The notes under the pieces were generated by a model that saw only the letters and a list, made by a program, of their open reading frames with translations, made no database searches and was not told the DNA's origin. From Endocalyx cinctus (Eukaryota > Ascomycota > Sordariomycetes > Amphisphaeriales > Apiosporaceae), in assembly GCA_001600455.1 (NCBI GenBank), contig BCKC01000010.1, positions 378,144-442,143 on the forward strand: a stretch of DNA of 64,000 nt, written 5' to 3'. Positions 32,702 through 46,123 of this stretch are shown here, piece after piece (within the stretch, counting starts at the first letter, position 1; every line of letters starts with the position of its first letter). Made by a program: the position numbers and the translations under genes.

Positions 32702-35700
32702 ATGCCAAACACATCTCTCCGACGCCCGCAGAAGGGCTTTGTTCGCAGGGGTAAAACAGCATATCATGGCGCCAACCGAACCCGAACCTTCGCCGCTTCG
32801 ACGCGTAACGAGGCCACCGCCGCCGACGAAAGAATAGAAAGGACCAACCTCGCCTACCAGATCGACGAGTCCATGGGCTTCCAGCGATACGAGTCCGGCC
32901 GCAAGAGGGAAGGCTGGCTGGTCAACGTCCAGCCGACGACGGTAGCGCTCGACGACGACCGGATACCGGGCGGGCGGGCCGCGCTGGACTGCTATTTCAT
33001 AGAGGAGGATGGCCAGACCTTCAAGGCGACGGTCGAGTACGAGCCTTACTTCCTCATCGCCGTCCGGAAGGGGAGGGAGAACGAAGTAGAGGAGTGGGTG
33101 AAGCGCGCGCCCGGCGGAGGCGTCGTGCGCGCCGTCAAGAAGATCGACAAGGAAGACCTGTCGATGCCGAACCACCTCTTGGGTTACCGCAGGACCTTCC
33201 TGGAGCTGAGGTTCGCTAACGTGCAGGACTTGATGTCCGCCAGGAGAGATATAATGCCCATAGCGGAGAAGAACCGCAAGTCTATGGGGACGGTGGATGT
33301 TTATGCCGAGGTTGCCGCGTAAGTTTTCCTATCTTATATTGTTGTTTGATTTTTTTTCTTCTTCTGCTGTTTTTGGGAAAATATGACCATGAAAACTGAT
33401 CTGACTTGAACTTCATTCTAGTGAACAAGCTGGATTTGACCTCTTTGATGATTCACGAGATGACGAGAAACGACATAATGCTTCCTTTACAGACGCGAGC
33501 GACTACATAGTCGATATTAGAGAGTACGATGTACCGTACCATGTAAGAGTAATGATAGATATGAGTGAGCTTACCAGAGTCCATATATCGATTTAAGTAT
33601 ATGTTTTGTTTAACTAACACTGCGATCAGACATCCGAGTCGGAAAATGGTATTTCGTAGAAGCGAAACACGGAATTACCACCATGACCCTAAACGAGGAT
33701 CGTCTTGTGCAGGCGGATCCGGTAGTTATGGCATTCGATATCGAAACTACTAAACTTCCACTCAAATTCCCCGACGCCGCCATTGATCAGATTATGATGA
33801 TATCATATATGATTGATGGTCAGGGATTCTTAATCACCAACCGAGAAATCGTATCCGAAGATATATCCGATTTCGAGTACACACCGAAACCCGAATACCC
33901 AGGACCTTTCATGATTTTTAATGAGCCGGATGAAAAGGGTGTGATAGAAAGATTCTTCCTGCACATAAAAGAAGCGAGACCGACGGTTATTGCCACGTAC
34001 AACGGAGACTTCTTCGATTGGCCTTTCGTAGAAGCAAGAGCAAGCGTCAACGGTATTGATATGTACCGCGAGATCGGGTGGAAGAAGGACAGCGAGGATA
34101 TATATAAGTGCACATATGGAGTGCATATGGACTGCTTTGCCTGGGTCAACCGAGATTCATACTTGCCACAGGGAAGTCGAGGTTTGAAAGCAGTAACGAC
34201 AGCTAAACTCGGCTACGACCCCGACGAACTCGACCCGGAATTGATGACGCCTTACGCAAGCGAGCGGCCACAGACTTTGGCAGAGTACTCCGTTTCCGAT
34301 GCCGTTGCTACGTACTACTTGTACATGAAGTATATTCATCCCTTCATCTTCTCTTTGTGTACCATTTTACCGTTAGGTGGTGACGACGTCTTACGAAAGG
34401 GAACGGGTACACTTTGCGAGATGTTGTTGATGGTGCAGGCATACGAACAAGAGATTGTCCTTCCGAACAAGCACATGGCCCCTAAGGAATCCTTCTACGA
34501 AGGTCATTTGCTGGACGCCGAGACGTACGTTGGTGGTCACGTCGAGTCTATCGAAGCAGGCGTATTCCGCGCAGATATCCCTGTGAATTTCGCAGTGGAT
34601 CCCAAGGCGGTGGATGAACTTCTCCGCGATCTCGACTCCGCCTTGAAATTCGTTGTTGAAATTGAGGAGAAGAAATCTCTAGCTGATGTGACGAATTACG
34701 ACGAAGTCAGAGAGCAGATTGCTGCACGGTTAACGCAGCTGAAAGAAACCCCAAACCGGAATGAGCGACCTTTGATCTACCACTTGGATGTCGCGTCCAT
34801 GTACCCAAACATCATGACTACTAATCGGTTGCAGCCTGATTCTATGATCAACGAATCAGATTGTGCGGCGTGCGATTTCAACCGACCAGGAAAGACCTGT
34901 GATAGGAGACTGCCCTGGGCTTGGAGAGGAGAGTTCCTACCTGCGAAACGAGACGAGTACAACATGATTCGACACGCTCTCGAAAATGAAAGATTCCCCG
35001 GAAAACGACCCATTGCGCCAATGCGTACTTGGGGAGAACTCGCGGAAGATGAGCAAGCGGGTCTTGTTCGAAAACGTCTCCAAGCATTCAGTCAGAAGGT
35101 CTACCATAAAATTCGCGAAACGAAGACCATTGAGCGAGAGGCGATTATCTGCCAGCGAGAAAACCCGTTTTATATCAACACCGTGCGAGATTTCCGAGAT
35201 CGTCGATACGATTACAAGGGGAAAGCCAAGGTCTGGAAAGGCAAGACGGAAGCACTCAAATCTTCCGGCGCCCCTGGTCAGGAGGTCGACAGCGCGAAAA
35301 AGATGATTGTTTTGTACGACTCTCTGCAACTGGCCCACAAGGTTATTCTCAATTCTTTCTATGGCTATGTCATGCGAAAAGGTTCCCGGTGGTACTCCAT
35401 GGAGATGGCGGGCGTGACCTGTCTCACTGGCGCTACTATTATTCAGCTTGCGCGATCGCTTGTGGAGCGCCTCGGTAGACCCCTCGAATTAGACACTGAT
35501 GGTATCTGGTGTATGTTACCGGCCACATTTCCCGAGAATTTCGCCTTCAAGATGAAGAACGGCAAGAAGTTGACCATTTCATACCCCTGTGTCATGTTGA
35601 ACCATCTCGTCCACGACAAATTCACGAACCATCAATATCAGACTCTGGTCGACCAGAAGACGTTCAAATATGAGACGCATAGCGACAACTCTATCTTCTT

Positions 35701-38700
35701 TGAGGTAGACGGACCGTACAAAGCCATGGTTTTACCCACTTCGAAGGAAGAAGACAAGAATTTGAAGAAAAGATATGCCGTCTTTAATGACGACGGTAGT
35801 CTTGCTGAATTGAAGGGATTCGAAGTGAAACGACGTGGTGAGCTGAAGCTCATCAAGATCTTCCAGCAGCAGATCTTCAAGTTCTTCCTTGAGGGAGATA
35901 CCTTAGCCGAATGTTACGGTGCCGTGGCTAAAGTTGCAAACAAATGGTTAGATGTTCTCTATAGCAAGGGATCAACGCTTGCCGATGAAGAGTTCATCGA
36001 TCTCATTTGCGAAAATCGAAGCATGTCGAAGACTCTTGAGGAATACGGCAGCCAAAAATCTACTTCTATTACCACTGCTAAGCGTCTGGCCGAGTTCTTG
36101 GGCGAGCAGATGGTCAAGGACAAGGGATTAAACTGCAAGTATATCATCTGTGCCAGACCTCGAAGCGCACCTGTTACCGAGCGCGCTGTTCCTGTTGCTA
36201 TCTTCTCTGCCGAACCGGAAATTAAACGCAAGTTTCTCACAAAATGGCTCAAAGAGGAACCTGCAGACACCGATCCGCGGGCGTTGTTAGACTGGGATTA
36301 TTACCTAGAACGATTGGGCTCCGTAATCCAGAAGCTTATCACCATCCCAGCCGCCTTGCAGAAGGTTAGAAACCCCGTTCCGCGCGTGCCGCACCCGGAT
36401 TGGCTTCAGCGACGAATCAATATCAAAGAGGATAAGATGAAGCAGAAGAAACTTACGGACCTATTCTCGAAGGGACCTCTGGAAGATATAACAAATCTAG
36501 CCAGCCAGAGAATGGGCGATCTGGAAGATTTTGGAAAGCCTAAAAGCACCTCTGCTTTGATTGCTGCCTCGCAGGTTGCGTCTACCGCGACAAAGCGCAA
36601 ATCCCCCGAGCCGGATACGGAGCCAGATAACCTTGATCCATTCGCTGCACTTCCCAAGGTAATGCCGAATCCGTCTGAGGATTATCCAGCGTTCTTGGAG
36701 TATCAGAAGAAGAAGTGGAAGATTCAGAAGCAGGCCCGTGCCCGTCGTCGTCATCTCTTCGGAGATCGACGTGGAAATGTCGGCAACAATATCCAACAGA
36801 CTTTCCGCAACCAGGCCGAAATTACCTTCAGGGGTACATGGCAGTTGTTACAGCTTCGGGCTACGGACAACCCTGGCATCGTTCTGGCATTCGTACTCAT
36901 AGATGCCAAAATCCATACTCTAAAGATGAAGGTACCTCGTCAGGTATTCCTCAACTTGAAAGCCAAGGAGCTCCCTGATATCGAGATTGAGGGCTGTGAC
37001 GTTGAACAAGTGTATCATACTCTACCCAACGGACATCCCTCGACCCATCTTTTCAAAATCACCGTTCCCGAGGATATCTACTTTGCCGAAGCGGAGAACT
37101 TCTCTCTCCTCTTTAATCATCCCAGCGTTGAAGGTGTCTATGAGAAGCAGGTTCCTCTCAATATTCGTGCCGTTCTCCAGCTCGGTAACCTGTGTACCAT
37201 CGATGAGAGCCAACCTGGAGTCCTTGGTAAAGGCTTGGAACAAGGCTTTGATCTCGACGGTTTGATGAGACCATTGAAACCGAAGCCGTATCTCGACACG
37301 AACCCCTTAGCCTATCTTTACATTTCGCACATTACCGCAGGCGAGCGACAGATATTCGGTATATTCTCGAGCACTGGTGATCAGGCGCATATCGTCGTCT
37401 TGCACAAAAACAGAGATGCAGGCCAGGACCTGCCCAATGTCAACAAGATTTATCACGAGATGCGTACTCGTCGTCTTCAGGAAGCCGAGGGCACCAATTG
37501 GCAAGATTGCTTCGAGTACCAAGAGAAATTGAATTTCAAGGTCACACAAGTCACGACACGACGCAAAGCCCACTTGGAAATCGGTGATGTTGTTAAGAAG
37601 ATGAGGAAAGACGAGGCGAGACCGCTTATGCTCGTCATCCAATCTTCCCAGCGCAACCTCCTGGTACACGACGTTCCTATCCTCGCAGAATTTCCCATCT
37701 TGCCCATGAAGTACGATCTGTCAGACGGAGCGCTACCGCCACTCGGCTGGCAGTCTGTGGTAGCCAGGCGCCTCGTAACACATTATTTAAGTCTTGGCTC
37801 CTGGATTCTGCATTTCACTGCTCTCGCCAGATACGGCGACGTCCCACTATGTAATTTAGAGCGCGACGATCCGAGATTTTTGATTGATATTGCTTATGCG
37901 CGTCGATTACAGCTGAACAACGTCGTTCTATGGTGGTCACCTGGCACTAGGCCTGATCACGCTGGCTACGAACAGGATGATGTTACTGGCCCTCTCGACA
38001 CGGTCTCAATGCCTTCGGTTAACAACCCAGGCACGTACGCATCGGTCTGTATCGACCTTGAAGTCAGGAACCTCGCTATCAACACGATCCTCACATCGTC
38101 TCTCATCAACGAACTCGAGGGTGCAGACTCCATCTCTTTTAATCCCGCAGCAGACGCTGCGCAGGGCGATGGTGCCGAGATGATCCATTCCGAATCTGCC
38201 TTTGCAAATGCTGGCGTGCAAGTTCTCCGAGAGATGGTCAAGTCTTGGTGGGCCGAAGCGTGCAAGGGAAGTCATATGGCTGATTTGATGGTCCAGCACT
38301 TGGTTCGTTGGGTTGAGTCACCGGACTCTTTCATGTTCGACCGGGCCCTGCACTACTACGTGCAGATGATGAGCCGCAAGGCCTTGCTACAGTTGATGGC
38401 CGACTTCCGTCGCGTTGGGTCTCACGTCGTCTTCGCAAATTCTAATCGACTCCTGCTCCAAACGACAAAGTCAGAAGTCGGCAACGCTTACGCCTACAGT
38501 CAGTACATCCTGAAGAGTATTAAAAGCAACCCACTTTTCCATTTTATCGATCTCGAGATCAAGGAGTACTGGGACTATCTTGTATGGTACGACGAATTCA
38601 ACTACGGTGGTAAAGCGTGCCAGGAGGTTGTCGAGGCGGAACATCAGAGTCTTGATACGATCATGTGCTGGCAAATGAAGACATTCTTACCGCTACGATT

Positions 38701-39700
38701 ACAGGACACGTTCCAGCACTGGGTCGTAGAATTCATCAATCTCATGCACAACATCAAACGCGGGCCGGTAAATGGAGACCCAGATTCGACACCTAGACTC
38801 ACTCAGCTGCCTTTCCGCAACCTCACGCAGTCGCAAAATGAGGACTACGACCCGAATAAACCGCAGATCATCCTGAACAAGTCGTTCGAACGCCCGCTCA
38901 AGAAAGAGATCCAGTCTCTCGTGTCGACGCAGGCGCGCGAAATGTTACACCCGGAGCTCGCGTCCGACTGGTCGTTCCCGATCCTGCCGGGCAACAGCCA
39001 CGAGTACCTATCGAAGAAGAAGTTCGGCCACGTCATCAACGATAACAGTAACGGCGGCGCCAAGAGCCAAGCGAGCAGACAGAACGCCGTGCTGGAGCTC
39101 GTCAAAAGCCTCATGCAAGTGCTCTCGCTCGACAAGAACATCACGATGGAAGCCCGGCTCCTCCGAAAGGAACTTTTGGCCCTGTTCGAGGTGCGCGAGT
39201 TTAGCCGCGAGGGCGCGTTCGCGAACCCGAGCGAGTCCCTTAAAGTGCCGCAGTGGAGCTGCGCCGAGTGCACGCTGGCGCGGGATTGGGACCTCTGCCG
39301 AGACGCCAATCTGCTACCGGACCCCTCCGAGGCAGCCAACGGGAATGCGGACACGACGGCGGAGGACCGCACGAGTAGGCTGAGAAAGCTCGCCGCGGCT
39401 AAGCAGTGGACGTGCACGTTCTGCGAGGCCGAGATCGAACGGCTCGAGGTCGAGGAGAGGCTCGTCTCGGACGTGCACCGCTGGCTCGCCGAGTGGTCGA
39501 CCCAGGACGTCAAGTGCGGACGCTGCGGCAGCGCGAGGCTCAACGAGTTCGCGGAGCACTGTACCTGCTCCGGGGAGTGGACCGAGAGCGTCAAGAGGGG
39601 CGACGTCGTCGCTAGGCTTAAGGTCTACGCGGGCGTCGCGGACTTTTTTGCTTTAAGCATGTTGGGCGCCGTAGTTGGGGAGGTGCTAGGTGGTTTGTGA
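32702..39700 (+). CDS. POL2: DNA polymerase epsilon catalytic subunit
   Basis: Exons 32702-33318, 33422-33564 and 33630-39700 give 2276 residues. It is the leading-strand replicative polymerase with proofreading. Exo I has D290 and E292; Exo II (ATYNGDFFDW) has D380; Exo III is YSVSDAVAT. Motif A (DVASMYPN) carries D640, motif B is the NSFYGYVM block, and motif C (DTDG) has D875 and D877. D290, E292, D640, D875 and D877 equal the yeast residue numbers as I remember them, which supports the start chosen at 32702 over the in-frame ATG at 32660. A PIP-like box (QKKLTDLF) starts at Q1192. The inactive C-terminal B-family half follows, then the CysA and CysB zinc modules near the end (CAEC, CTFC, CGRC, CTC). 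The first and last several hundred bases of coding sequence are markedly more GC-rich than the middle. Confidence 0.97.
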
Positions 39701-42700
39701 AGTGGTGAAGGGAAGGGAAAGTGGATATTATGATTTTCGTTTTACCCTCCCCTGTGATGTAATAAGTTGATTGCGCTGTATATACCGAGAAAATGCATTT
39801 TCTTTTCGACGGCGTTTCAGATGTGGTGGATAAGTTATGTTGTTTGATGGTTTGACGAGATGGAAGAAATGATAATACACTGCATTCAACTACTGATTCT
39901 ACGTAAATGCGTAGCTTAGGGAATATATGTGTCTAAAATGTGTTTTCTTTATTGCTTGCCTACTTTCAACTGGGTATCTCGCGATTCTCTCGGTGCATCC
40001 ACCCGCCCGGGTTTGCCATCGCCAAAGACCTAAATCGTCGGTATGCGAACCGCATCATTTCGTTGATCTATACCTCATGTCCCAAATTCATAAATATAAA
40101 TAAATAAACGACACAAAAACCACGACACGCGAGCATCTACTATCTAAACAGTAATACGGAGGTGGTGCGCAAGAAACATGTTTTGTTTTACTCTTTTTTT
40201 TTCTCATTCTTGCCAAGGAACTCATTCAATGGTTTCCTCCCCACTGCAATAAGGGGAGTTCATCGGTAGGTACTATTTTTGGGTGAAAAATACCGGGTTT
40301 AGGAGCTCATCCTCTCGGCAGTTTCGTTTCCCACACGAATACGAAAAAGTCCTCGGAATGTATGTATGTATATGTACTTATGTCTCGATCATGAACTGAT
40401 TGATACATCTCGCCTTTGATCATCGTGGTTCTTTTTGAGATTCATCGACCGGGAGATTCGCGAGTTCGAAAGGAAAGAGTAGCCTGATAGACGAGGACGA
40501 CGTGTAGATCTGAATCGGTCGATGTATCTTCCTCGCAAGGTGTGACGGCCATCCGAACTATGTATTCCCCCCCCTGGTATTTTATATTGGTGCTCACCAG
40601 GGAAAATGTGATGAGGGGGGAAAAGAGGGACTTGGATAAATAACGGGTTTTCAAGGTAGATATGAGTGAAGCATAGCGAATAAACTTCATGTGCAAGTAC
40701 TCATCCCTCCCAGTGGGGTTATCTCGACGTAGTCCATCTAAAGTGTCGCCAGTACTTCGGAACATGTAACCTACGTAGTATGATATTAGAACAGGATTTA
40801 GGCATAACCTCTTTGTTATACCACCATCAACTCGTAACCGCCAAGTGGCCAAGTTAGTTTATGAGAGTTACTGGTACTGATTGAAGCATCTATATTTTAT
40901 ATAAGCACAGCTATATCCCGTCAAGTGATTTAATATAAGTTGCTTGTGACGCGGTCGTCTATCAACGTGTATAATTAACTGTATTGGAATGTTAGTAGCT
41001 TTCCCCCATATTGAACGTAAACCGAGCTCCGAACGGGGTTAAAAAAAAAAGCAGATCAGTCGCAGGATCTAATTGCACTGATATCGGAAATGAAAGTTTT
41101 CCGCGATGATGGGGTATGAGATGGCAGTAAACTGGTATATACATAGTAAGCTAGGAGGAGGAATAAAAATACCACAACATATCAACGATATAAATTTTAT
41201 ATCATCAATTACGCCATCTGCTATAACTCACTAACGGGATTTCTTCATTTTCGCGGAGGAGAAATGCTGAATTAAGACACCTATCTCCGGTATCAAAAAA
41301 AGGTAAAATGAGGCTTAATTTAAAACATGTCACATTTTAGGGATGGGGGTGGTTGATGTTTTAGTCTTACATGTGGTCAGCGTCGTATGAGGATCCCAAG
41401 GAGAGGCTATCATCACACTTATCCACGGGTTTTTATCACTTTTGTCGTACCACCGATGAACGTAAGTATATACCGGTATATATATTCATGTAATTTTAGA
41501 CCTGGAAACTACTGTGTACATTTTCTTCTTCTTATCATACACGAGTTCAATGTATGAAGAAGAATAATCTTGGCTTTGGGGGTCAACCCATACTGTTTAC
41601 TACAGTCTGTAGGGATATTTTATCGGGTACGGAGTTATGGAACGCGTATACTACGTACTACCGATTAATAATTCTGGGATTAGGTTCGTTTCAGAGTTGA
41701 ACCCCGGATTTTTAATATGAATTTTCTGAAGGTGACGTTTGTTTTGTTCACAGGCGGACAGGCAGACAGGTATTCCCTGACCTCCCCTGGCCTTTACCCA
41801 TAATAAAGATATTCCTACTAAACCGGAAACCGTATAGCGATGAAGAAGGATGAGGCAATATCTCGGCACAAAGACACACCTTCTCACGTTATCGTGACTG
41901 ACTAGGGCGCAAAGTCCACATATAAATATAGGAAATATAAGGGATGCGCGACTAGGTTCAATGCAGCGTGTTACCGTGTTTTCCTGCGCAATAGTGTGCA
42001 CTATAATATAATACGTATTAGAGAGATATGAGTACGGAGTTACCTGGGTTCCAAAATATCAGGGCCTTGTTGATTTGGCCGAGCCAATGGTAAGTCGTAA
42101 CTTGAGAGTCTCAACAAAACAAAATCAAGTCATGGCAGGTCAAACATCAAGGAATTCAACATATATGGGTAGGTTTTCCGGAGTATTCCGAAGCATCTAC
42201 ATAATAATTCAAATATACTTATACTATCTTTATTATTGTTCGAGTTTAACCATTACTTATCTCTTTGATTCCTTCTCTTTCTTATTGCGATCTTTCGGAT
42301 TGATGACTTGGTTACCGAGAAGGCCGGCCACGCGGGCGAGATAAGACTTACGAAAAAAAAAAAAAAATTGAATTATTCAGTTGGAAGTCTTTTTTTTTTT
42401 TTTTTTTTTCTTTTCTTAATACGAGAAGAAATAGAAATAGTCCATTTAGTTACGCAAGATAATTGAATTGAAAAGAAATTGAAAACAAAAATAATAATAA
42501 ATATATGATAATATACATATATGTATGTATAGATACTACGTGCGTGTGTATGCACAATTTATACGTATCCATACTATCGCATATAAAAATCTATAATATT
42601 GTCATAATTATTAAGAGTTGGGTGGGACTTAAACCGAGAGGGGGAGGGGAAAGTGAGAATACTGGAACAAAAACAAAAACAATATCCATTATAATATGCG

Positions 42701-43302
42701 TATACGTATATTTATATATAACTCGATGGGTACCCGCTCGAGCCCATTTTCTTCATGATAACTTGCATTGACAAGTAAACGTCGAACTTACCATGCACGA
42801 TAGACGGTCCGATCCATGAGGATAATTAACAAGTATAAATATACAAATATATATATACAAATATATATATATATATATTTTTAGTCATTAACCGTCCTCG
42901 GTCCTCGGTAGTTATATGTGATTTCTTTTATTTGGTTGGAATCGATTTTTTTTTTTTCTTTTCTTTAACAAAACAATATCGTCATTGTCATCAGCGTCAT
43001 CATGAACCTGACAGTTCCGACGTAAAATAAATTTAAGAATCTTTCGCAAAACGCCTGTACGCCTTGCAAAACCAATCCTGCCAAGTACGCCAAACGATAC
43101 CAAATCTTCCCCTGTCGTATATTATTAATTCTTAAATTTTTTTTTTTAAACCACGATTCTGTTGATATCGCTATATTATATATGTCTACCTCACGTCACA
43201 CCGTCTTGTTTATCTTCAGTAACATAAGCCTATGCTTTCACAATTACCCTGACATCAATCACCCTTGATCACCTTCGATAAATCTCTTTGATACCCCACC
43301 CA
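39701..43302. other. 3.6 kb intergenic region
   Basis: Between POL2 and the DUF3468-type gene. It contains AT-rich low-complexity DNA (42845-42880), T20 at 42390-42409 and other homopolymers. The 136-codon frame at 40442-40852 (minus) has no recognisable features, and I treat it as chance. Confidence 0.55.
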
Positions 43303-45028
43303 ATGCCGAGACCTTCGCAGTCAAAAGATGGAGCAACACCGTTCATCAACCTCACCCCGACGAGCCAGTCAATTGAGGAGAAGCGCGCACTGATTCGAAG
43401 TCATGTGATGCGTGGGAAGAATCGCAAGAAATTCCCGAAATGGCCTTCGAATTGGGATGAGAACCGACGGGATCAGGAAGAGGTAAAAGTTCCGGTGAAG
43501 AAAGAAGTAAAGCCAGAAAAAGAAAAACGTGAGGTATCTACTATCCCCTTGAAAGTCGGTAATGATTTATCTTTTCATGCCATGGCATCCGAGGCCACCT
43601 CGTCGGAAGTTCTCGAAGCGACTTGGATATGTAAGTTTTTAAGGCTTTATTTTCACGATTGTCAGGATGAGCGGTAAACACTAATTCGTAGTATCTTCTC
43701 AAAGTAACGCACCAAGTACTCAGTCCCGTCAGCGACAATGGGTGGGTATTCAGTCAAGCCGATGTCAAGTGGGATGATTTCAAAAATACTGTGAGTAAGT
43801 TCTTCTGGAACTCTATACCTCTTCTCATACCTAATGTTGAAATTCACCGCCGAATCATACTCTCTGTATTACCCTCTCGCGACCATTCCACTCACGATAA
43901 AAACTTTGCGCAGTGGCATGATCCCGCCTTCTTTCACTACAGTATATATTCGACTCAAATCTACGTAGAAATTTACCTCGGACGTAAATGCACCCTGCAA
44001 AAAGCGCTGTACCATCTCGGAAAGACTCTGAATATCATACAGCAACGTCTTTCCAGCGATGATATACAGCTGGCTACGTGTGACGCGACCATGAGGGTTA
44101 TCGTTGCTCTCGCTATGATAGCGAACTTTAATCGTGATTTCGAGACCGCGCGAGCCCATATCTGCGGCCTATATAAGATGGTCATGCTAAGGGGCGGATT
44201 GGCGAGCTTGAATGGGAATAGACAATTGCAAATGAAAATCCTAAAGTAAATCTGACCCTCAATCATCTAGATAAATCATTACTAATTCCTGGCAGTGCTG
44301 ATCTTGGCCACGTCCTCGGCGCCGGATACAAATCAAAATTTCTTCCGGGATGCTTGAGTAACCTATCATTAGGTCCGGATACGAAAATAATCAAATCAAA
44401 ATTCCCAAATTTGAACGAGGAAACAGACCCCCACCCTCAGCCAATACTTGCTACCGCATCGGTGGATTTCCTCGAATCCCTAGACGAACAACTTCGTCTC
44501 TTGTGGAATGACGCATCCGAGATCATACGTGTCGGCACAGTTGCATCGCAGTCTCAAGTCAAAATCGATATACAGCTCAGCAGAGAGATCATGTTTTCGG
44601 TATATTTCCGTCTTATCGCATTAAATTTCGCCGTCGGTAGCGGGGATGAGATGATACGTCTCGGCTTACTAGCTTTCACGAGTACCCTTTTCTTATCTTT
44701 TCGCGGCGGTAGGAAAAAGTTATATTACGAATATCTCAAAGGTTTACTGAGAAATGAGCTGGATTCCCTCCGGCAAGGCTCTACCTCTTTGCCTCCTCAG
44801 TTTCACCTATGGCTAGTCATCGTTAGCGGAATTTCGGTCTTCGACCACCACGACCAGTCTTGGCTCCGACCGCATTTGATCGATATGCTACAGATCATGA
44901 GGCTGTCTTCGTGGCCTGAAGTTAAGATGGTATTGACGTCCACACTTTGGAGCGATGTCCTTCACGATATACCCGGGAAAGAGGTTGTGGAAAGCGCGTT
45001 GGCCGAGCTTCACCTTCCTGGGAATTAA
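43303..45028 (+). CDS. DUF3468 / fungal transcription-factor-like protein without zinc cluster
   Basis: Exons 43303-43630, 43705-44245 and 44296-45028 give 533 residues. The N-terminus has the block typical of this group: FINLTPTSQSIEEKRALIRSHVM followed by a basic patch (RGKNRKKFP). Proteins of this type are often annotated as DUF3468 or tachykinin-family and resemble the regulatory half of Zn2Cys6 activators. No Cys6 cluster is present here. The rest is helical, with IYLGRKCTLQKALYHLG, CDATMRVIVALAMIANF and a GLYKMVMLRGGL motif common in the family. Function is unknown; transcriptional regulation is an inference from similarity. Intron 1 seems to end at an AAAG acceptor (43704), because the nearby TAG would shift the frame. 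An upstream in-frame ATG-less extension is not used. Confidence 0.72.
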
Positions 45029-46123
45029 GGAAACTCGTCTCATCTAGACTTGAGATTGAACTCGACCGCTGAATGCTGGCAATGCTTGTCTTCTTAACTA
45101 AAAACTCTCATCCCAACGTATCCGAGTTGAGTCATGTTGAGCGAGTCTTTCAGTAAAAGACAGCTGGAATTACTAACGAAATAAAGAGTAAACTCTCTCT
45201 CGAGTATATACCTCCGTACGATACGAAATTCAACCTCATAACTACGACTAAGCTAATTGCTTTAAAAACTAACTCATAGCTTAGCGATATCATCATGTCG
45301 CATACTTGATGCACTGCCACGATTAATATATCTACGTTACATATAAACAATCTATACTTGATGAATAACCTACACCGGCTCCGATTTCGAATTCGCATTG
45401 GAGGGGGTTCGGGAAGGGGGAGAACACGGAGTTGACGAGTTCAAAAGCATACCGATATGCGAGCCTCGATACTTCCGAGAATATCCTACAGTCACTCCTG
45501 TATGAGTCTGAGCAGCTGCGACAAGATTTATCTTCGAAAGGAATGGAGTGGAGGGAGAGAGTGAAGAAATAAATATGCGTCGTGGCCGGTTAGCATAGCT
45601 AGTGCTAACCTACCAAATACGATACGAACTTTTCTCGGTAGCTGGAAGCTATACTCTCCTACCGTCGCCACTTTCGTCATAATTGTTAAGGGTCATAAGG
45701 AGAAGAAGGAGTTAGTCTCAAAATATCTACGATTACTTATGAGCTACCGAGCCAGGAAATATCTCTGCCAGACCTCGGAAGCATAATCGGGGATTGGTTG
45801 GAGCTGTTTTCAGGAACGATGAAGATAATAATGATGATGTACCGTAAGCGCCGCTTACTGGAGGGTTACGAGTTTTGTATGATATGCTAAAGATAAAGAT
45901 TAAATAAAGTCAACAAATTTCACGCGTCGTGAGTTGTTCAATTAACTCAAAGGAGCTACAACTTTGGTGAAGCACAACGTAGTGCAAGAGTGCAAGATGG
46001 GCCTTCTAAGACCCAAGGGCGTCATAGGTCTTGCTTGTCTATTCGTTTATGAATTCTATCAAGGTGGCTAAGGTAGCCTCGTGGTATCCTGTGAACCAAA
46101 AAGTCTATCCCGGCTCGATCATT
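45029..46123. other. convergent intergenic region
   Basis: 1.1 kb between the DUF3468-type gene and the permease, holding both 3' UTRs. I see no other gene. Confidence 0.6.

Noticed and set aside
38845..39594. 249-codon minus-strand frame, Ser/Leu/Arg-rich
   Set aside because: Antisense shadow of the GC-rich 3' part of POL2.
40442..40852. 136-codon minus-strand frame downstream of POL2
   Set aside because: No motif, no signal peptide and irregular composition; length is within chance expectation for this window.
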